From: Echinicola salinicaeni | GTDB lineage: Bacteria; Bacteroidota; Bacteroidia; Cytophagales; Cyclobacteriaceae | DNA length: 64,000 nt | NCBI RefSeq assembly: GCF_014280965.1 | Contig: NZ_JACODZ010000001.1 | Location: forward strand, 434,001-498,000 | Reading direction: 5' to 3' | Shown here: positions 62,121-64,000 of the stretch, in pieces | Layout: each line of letters begins with the position of its first letter | Numbering within the stretch: the first letter of the stretch is position 1 | Notes under the pieces: model-generated | Database searches by the model: none | What the model saw: only the letters and a program-made list of their open reading frames with translations | What the model was told of the DNA's origin: nothing | Translations under genes and position numbers: made by a program

Positions 62121-62761
62121 TATAAATCGTTTTATTCTTTGTTTCTAAAATTTCAAATATAGTAAATCCGGGAGATTTAGTTGAATAATATGGTTTTCAC
62201 CCAAGCTGGTAATTCTGCTTTAGATAAAACCCCAGTGCTAGTTTTGTGCTTTTATAAATCTTATTGGTTGGAAATAATATTCTGATTTCACCTATGAGGG
62301 TCATTTTTTCTAATGTTTAAGTTTGTCTTATTTGGGCACCTCTTCATTTCTTTTATTCATAATGAATAGTTTTTTAATGGCTTTCATGAATGCTTCGCAT
62401 TTATCTTAGATGAAAAGAAACGAAGCAAAGAAAAATCAAGACACAGCTAAAGCTTCTACCCTCAAGGCCACCGCTGGCCTCCGCCTCGGCGGATCAACCT
62501 CCCCGCAATTATTCTTTTGAGCAACCAGTTTTTAAATAGCCCAAGGGGTTAATAAACTCTCATAGTAGATCCGCCTTGCAGGTATTGGGCGTTAAGAAAT
62601 TAAAGAAGTGGGTAAGCAAAAAGGCAGGCCTGCCTGTCTGCCGACAAAGGTAGATTTGACGAAATGATGCACTTTAAAGTGAATGGGAGCTTAAAAAGAG
62701 GAGTTGGCCTGCATGAGGGATGGCTTTATTTTAGCCCAATAGATGCACAGCGACGGGGTTT

Positions 62762-62781
62762 CCTGCCTGCCGGCAGGCAGG
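62762..62781. repeat. Perfect 20-bp palindrome
   Basis: CCTGCCTGCCGGCAGGCAGG reads the same on both strands. It is far more G+C-rich than its surroundings and lies 4 bp before a TTACTTTTTT hairpin. The related words GGCAGGCCTGCCTGTCTGCC at 62622-62641 show that the same repeat type occurs twice in this gap. Confidence 0.8.
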
Positions 62782-62785
62782 TTGG

Positions 62786-62817
62786 GTTACTTTTTTGACC
62801 TGAAGCAAAAAAGTAAC
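62786..62817. repeat. TTACTTTTT hairpin repeat, copy 2
   Basis: GTTACTTTTTT (62786-62796) and AAAAAAGTAAC (62807-62817) pair perfectly over 11 bp around GACCTGAAGC. The stem matches the hairpin at 43940-43966. Confidence 0.65.
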
Positions 62818-63099
62818 AAAGGAAGGATTGATCCATAATAGGAGGATTAATCTAACAAAAAAATCAGTACCCATTAATAAGTCATAAAGAACCAAAGTAT
62901 CAAAAGCATTTTGCTAGACTGATTTTAGGACTAGTGCTTACTTCATTTTTCTATAAGGTTTTAACACTTAATGGCGCTATTTATTGAGGAGTCATAAAGT
63001 TTTTTGCTTGTATTTTGTCAAATATGTAATAGCTGAAATCTTCATCTGAAAACTATTTCTTTCTTATTATTTTTCTCGAATATTTATATAAATTAAAGC

Positions 63100-64000
63100 A
63101 TGATAATTTTGTTAATGGGGGTTTCCGGAAGCGGAAAGACTACAATTGGAAAAATGCTAAGTGAATCGCTAAAGCTTCCCTTTTATGATGCTGATGACTT
63201 TCACCCTGATGAGAATATTCAAAAGATGCGAGCTGGAATTCCGCTCAATGATCTGGACAGGAAACCTTGGTTGGAGACACTTTCTGTAAAGTTGTCAGAC
63301 TGGGAAAAAGGAGGTGGGGCGATTCTGGCCTGCTCCGCCCTAAAGGAAACTTACAGAAGCATTTTGGTACAATATGGCACCTTGGTAGATTGGTTTTTTC
63401 TAAAGGGCCAAGCCAGCTTAATCGAGGAGCGAATGGAAAGCCGTCAAGGTCATTATATGCCTACTGGCTTGCTTGAGTCCCAACTGGAAACCTTGGAAAT
63501 TCCCCGCTATGCCCAATCAGTTGACATTACACAAACACCTGAAAAAATAGTAAAAGACATTATGAGCAAATTAGAGAATAAGAAGGCGGTATCCTCCTTT
63601 GGTATTATTGGTATGGGAGTAATGGGCAGCAGCCTTGCCCTCAACCTGGCAGAGCAAAAAGTAAAAATCTCTGTATACAACCGGACCTTGGAAGGAGTGG
63701 AGGAGGATGTAGCCAAGAAATTTGTAGATGCCCATCCAGAGGTTTCGGGAATTCTTCCTTTTGATAAGTTGGATGAATTTGTTGAATCCCTGGCCCAGCC
63801 CAGAAAGATAATGATGATGATCCCCGCTGGACAGATCATTGATCAGCAGATAGCTCGTTTATTGCGAGTGGTGGACAAAGGGGATGTCATTATTGATGGC
63901 GGAAATTCCTTTTTTGAGGACAGCAATAAAAGGGTGAGTTATTTGGCCAGCCAAGGGATACATTATGTTCCCATGGGGATTTCTGGAGGTCAAGAAGGGG
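63100..64000 (+). CDS. Gluconokinase-6-phosphogluconate dehydrogenase fusion (partial, runs off the window)
   Basis: One uninterrupted frame of 300 codons. Residues 1-154 are a GntK-type kinase: Walker A MGVSGSGKTTIGKML, then PFYDADDFHPDENIQKMRAGIPLNDLDRKPWLE and CSALKETYR, as in gluconate kinases. From residue 155 (ATG at 63562, in frame) the protein is 6-phosphogluconate dehydrogenase: SFGIIGMGVMGSSLALNLAEQ, VYNRTLEGVE, MMMIPAGQIIDQQI and VIIDGGNSFFEDSNKR. The chain phosphorylates gluconate and then oxidatively decarboxylates it to ribulose 5-phosphate. The internal ATG could also start a free Gnd. The C-terminus lies outside. Confidence 0.9.
   Translation, partial: MIILLMGVSGSGKTTIGKMLSESLKLPFYDADDFHPDENIQKMRAGIPLNDLDRKPWLETLSVKLSDWEKGGGAILACSALKETYRSILVQYGTLVDWFFLKGQASLIEERMESRQGHYMPTGLLESQLETLEIPRYAQSVDITQTPEKIVKDIMSKLENKKAVSSFGIIGMGVMGSSLALNLAEQKVKISVYNRTLEGVEEDVAKKFVDAHPEVSGILPFDKLDEFVESLAQPRKIMMMIPAGQIIDQQIARLLRVVDKGDVIIDGGNSFFEDSNKRVSYLASQGIHYVPMGISGGQEG

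Larger units (their letters stand above)
62121..63099. other. Repeat-rich gene-free stretch
   Basis: 979 bp without a gene that I can support. It contains a 20-bp palindrome (62762-62781), a GTTACTTTTTT hairpin (62786-62817), the G+C-rich GGCCACCGCTGGCC and CCGCCTCGGCGG, and the phrase GATGAAAAGAAACGAAGCAAAG that I recall from intergenic repeats in Cytophagales. The last 150 bp are A+T-rich and probably hold the promoter of the gluconokinase fusion gene. Confidence 0.55.

Overview
The window looks like chromosomal DNA of a polysaccharide-degrading Bacteroidota, most likely a marine or soil member of the Cytophagales (Cyclobacteriaceae such as Echinicola, Cyclobacterium or Algoriphagus). This rests on two SusC/SusD pairs, a periplasmic reg_prop sensor, many lipoprotein glycoside hydrolases, weak or absent Shine-Dalgarno sequences, moderate-to-low G+C, and secreted planctomycete-type DUF1501/DUF1553 proteins. 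The species is inference. No rRNA, tRNA or CRISPR array was seen.

Region 1 (1-35.5 kb) is a large carbohydrate-utilisation block. On the minus strand it has a truncated hybrid two-component/reg_prop sensor, then an operon read from 11.6 kb down to 1.5 kb: SusC, SusD, an NHL-propeller protein, a cytochrome-like DUF1549/DUF1553 lipoprotein and a DUF1501 protein. A block of five GH43 genes (one minus, four plus) follows. A membrane-anchored winged-helix regulator (17.8-19.0 kb) faces away from a second SusC/SusD pair. That pair leads a plus-strand series: DUF1080, GH16, DUF2264, a BNR-4 protein that may be a lyase, GH88, a double GH43-GH43 protein and GH2. Arabinofuranosidase-type GH43s, beta-galactosidase, an endo-glucanase/galactanase fold, a possible lyase and an unsaturated uronidase together suggest an arabinose- and uronate-decorated galactan such as type II arabinogalactan. 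The substrate is inference.

Region 2 (35.5-45.6 kb) is an accessory island. It carries a stand-alone LytTR regulator, a 941-residue lipoprotein with CBM-like, ricin-like, transglutaminase-like and discoidin-like parts, three paralogous exported proteins of a family I do not recognise (one with a frameshifted signal peptide), an O-antigen-ligase-like membrane protein and small membrane proteins. It lies between a 148-base fragment of the 3' end of a DUF779 gene (35.5 kb) and the intact DUF779 gene (45.2 kb), in the same orientation. This is what insertion into the 3' end of that gene would leave.

Region 3 (45.2-49.5 kb) has DUF779, an aldehyde dehydrogenase, a divergent AraC regulator, and a mobile mystery protein A/B pair (XRE plus Fic) preceded by repeated GTAAA boxes and a 19-bp-arm inverted repeat.

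Region 4 (49.6-59 kb) is a mosaic: a zinc phospholipase C-like protein, an MBOAT-like fragment, a glycine-zipper peptide, an MDR oxidoreductase, an outer-membrane protein, a TPR-AraC regulator, a TonB C-terminal protein and hypotheticals. It contains relics of a group II intron 3' end (domains V and VI) and an IS110 transposase N-terminus. A related sequence of about 50 bp occurs near both ends of this region.

Region 5 (59-64 kb) has an MGH1/GH63-like hydrolase, a Gfo/Idh/MocA oxidoreductase, a nearly 1-kb repeat-rich gap, and the start of an apparent gluconokinase-6-phosphogluconate dehydrogenase fusion that runs off the window.
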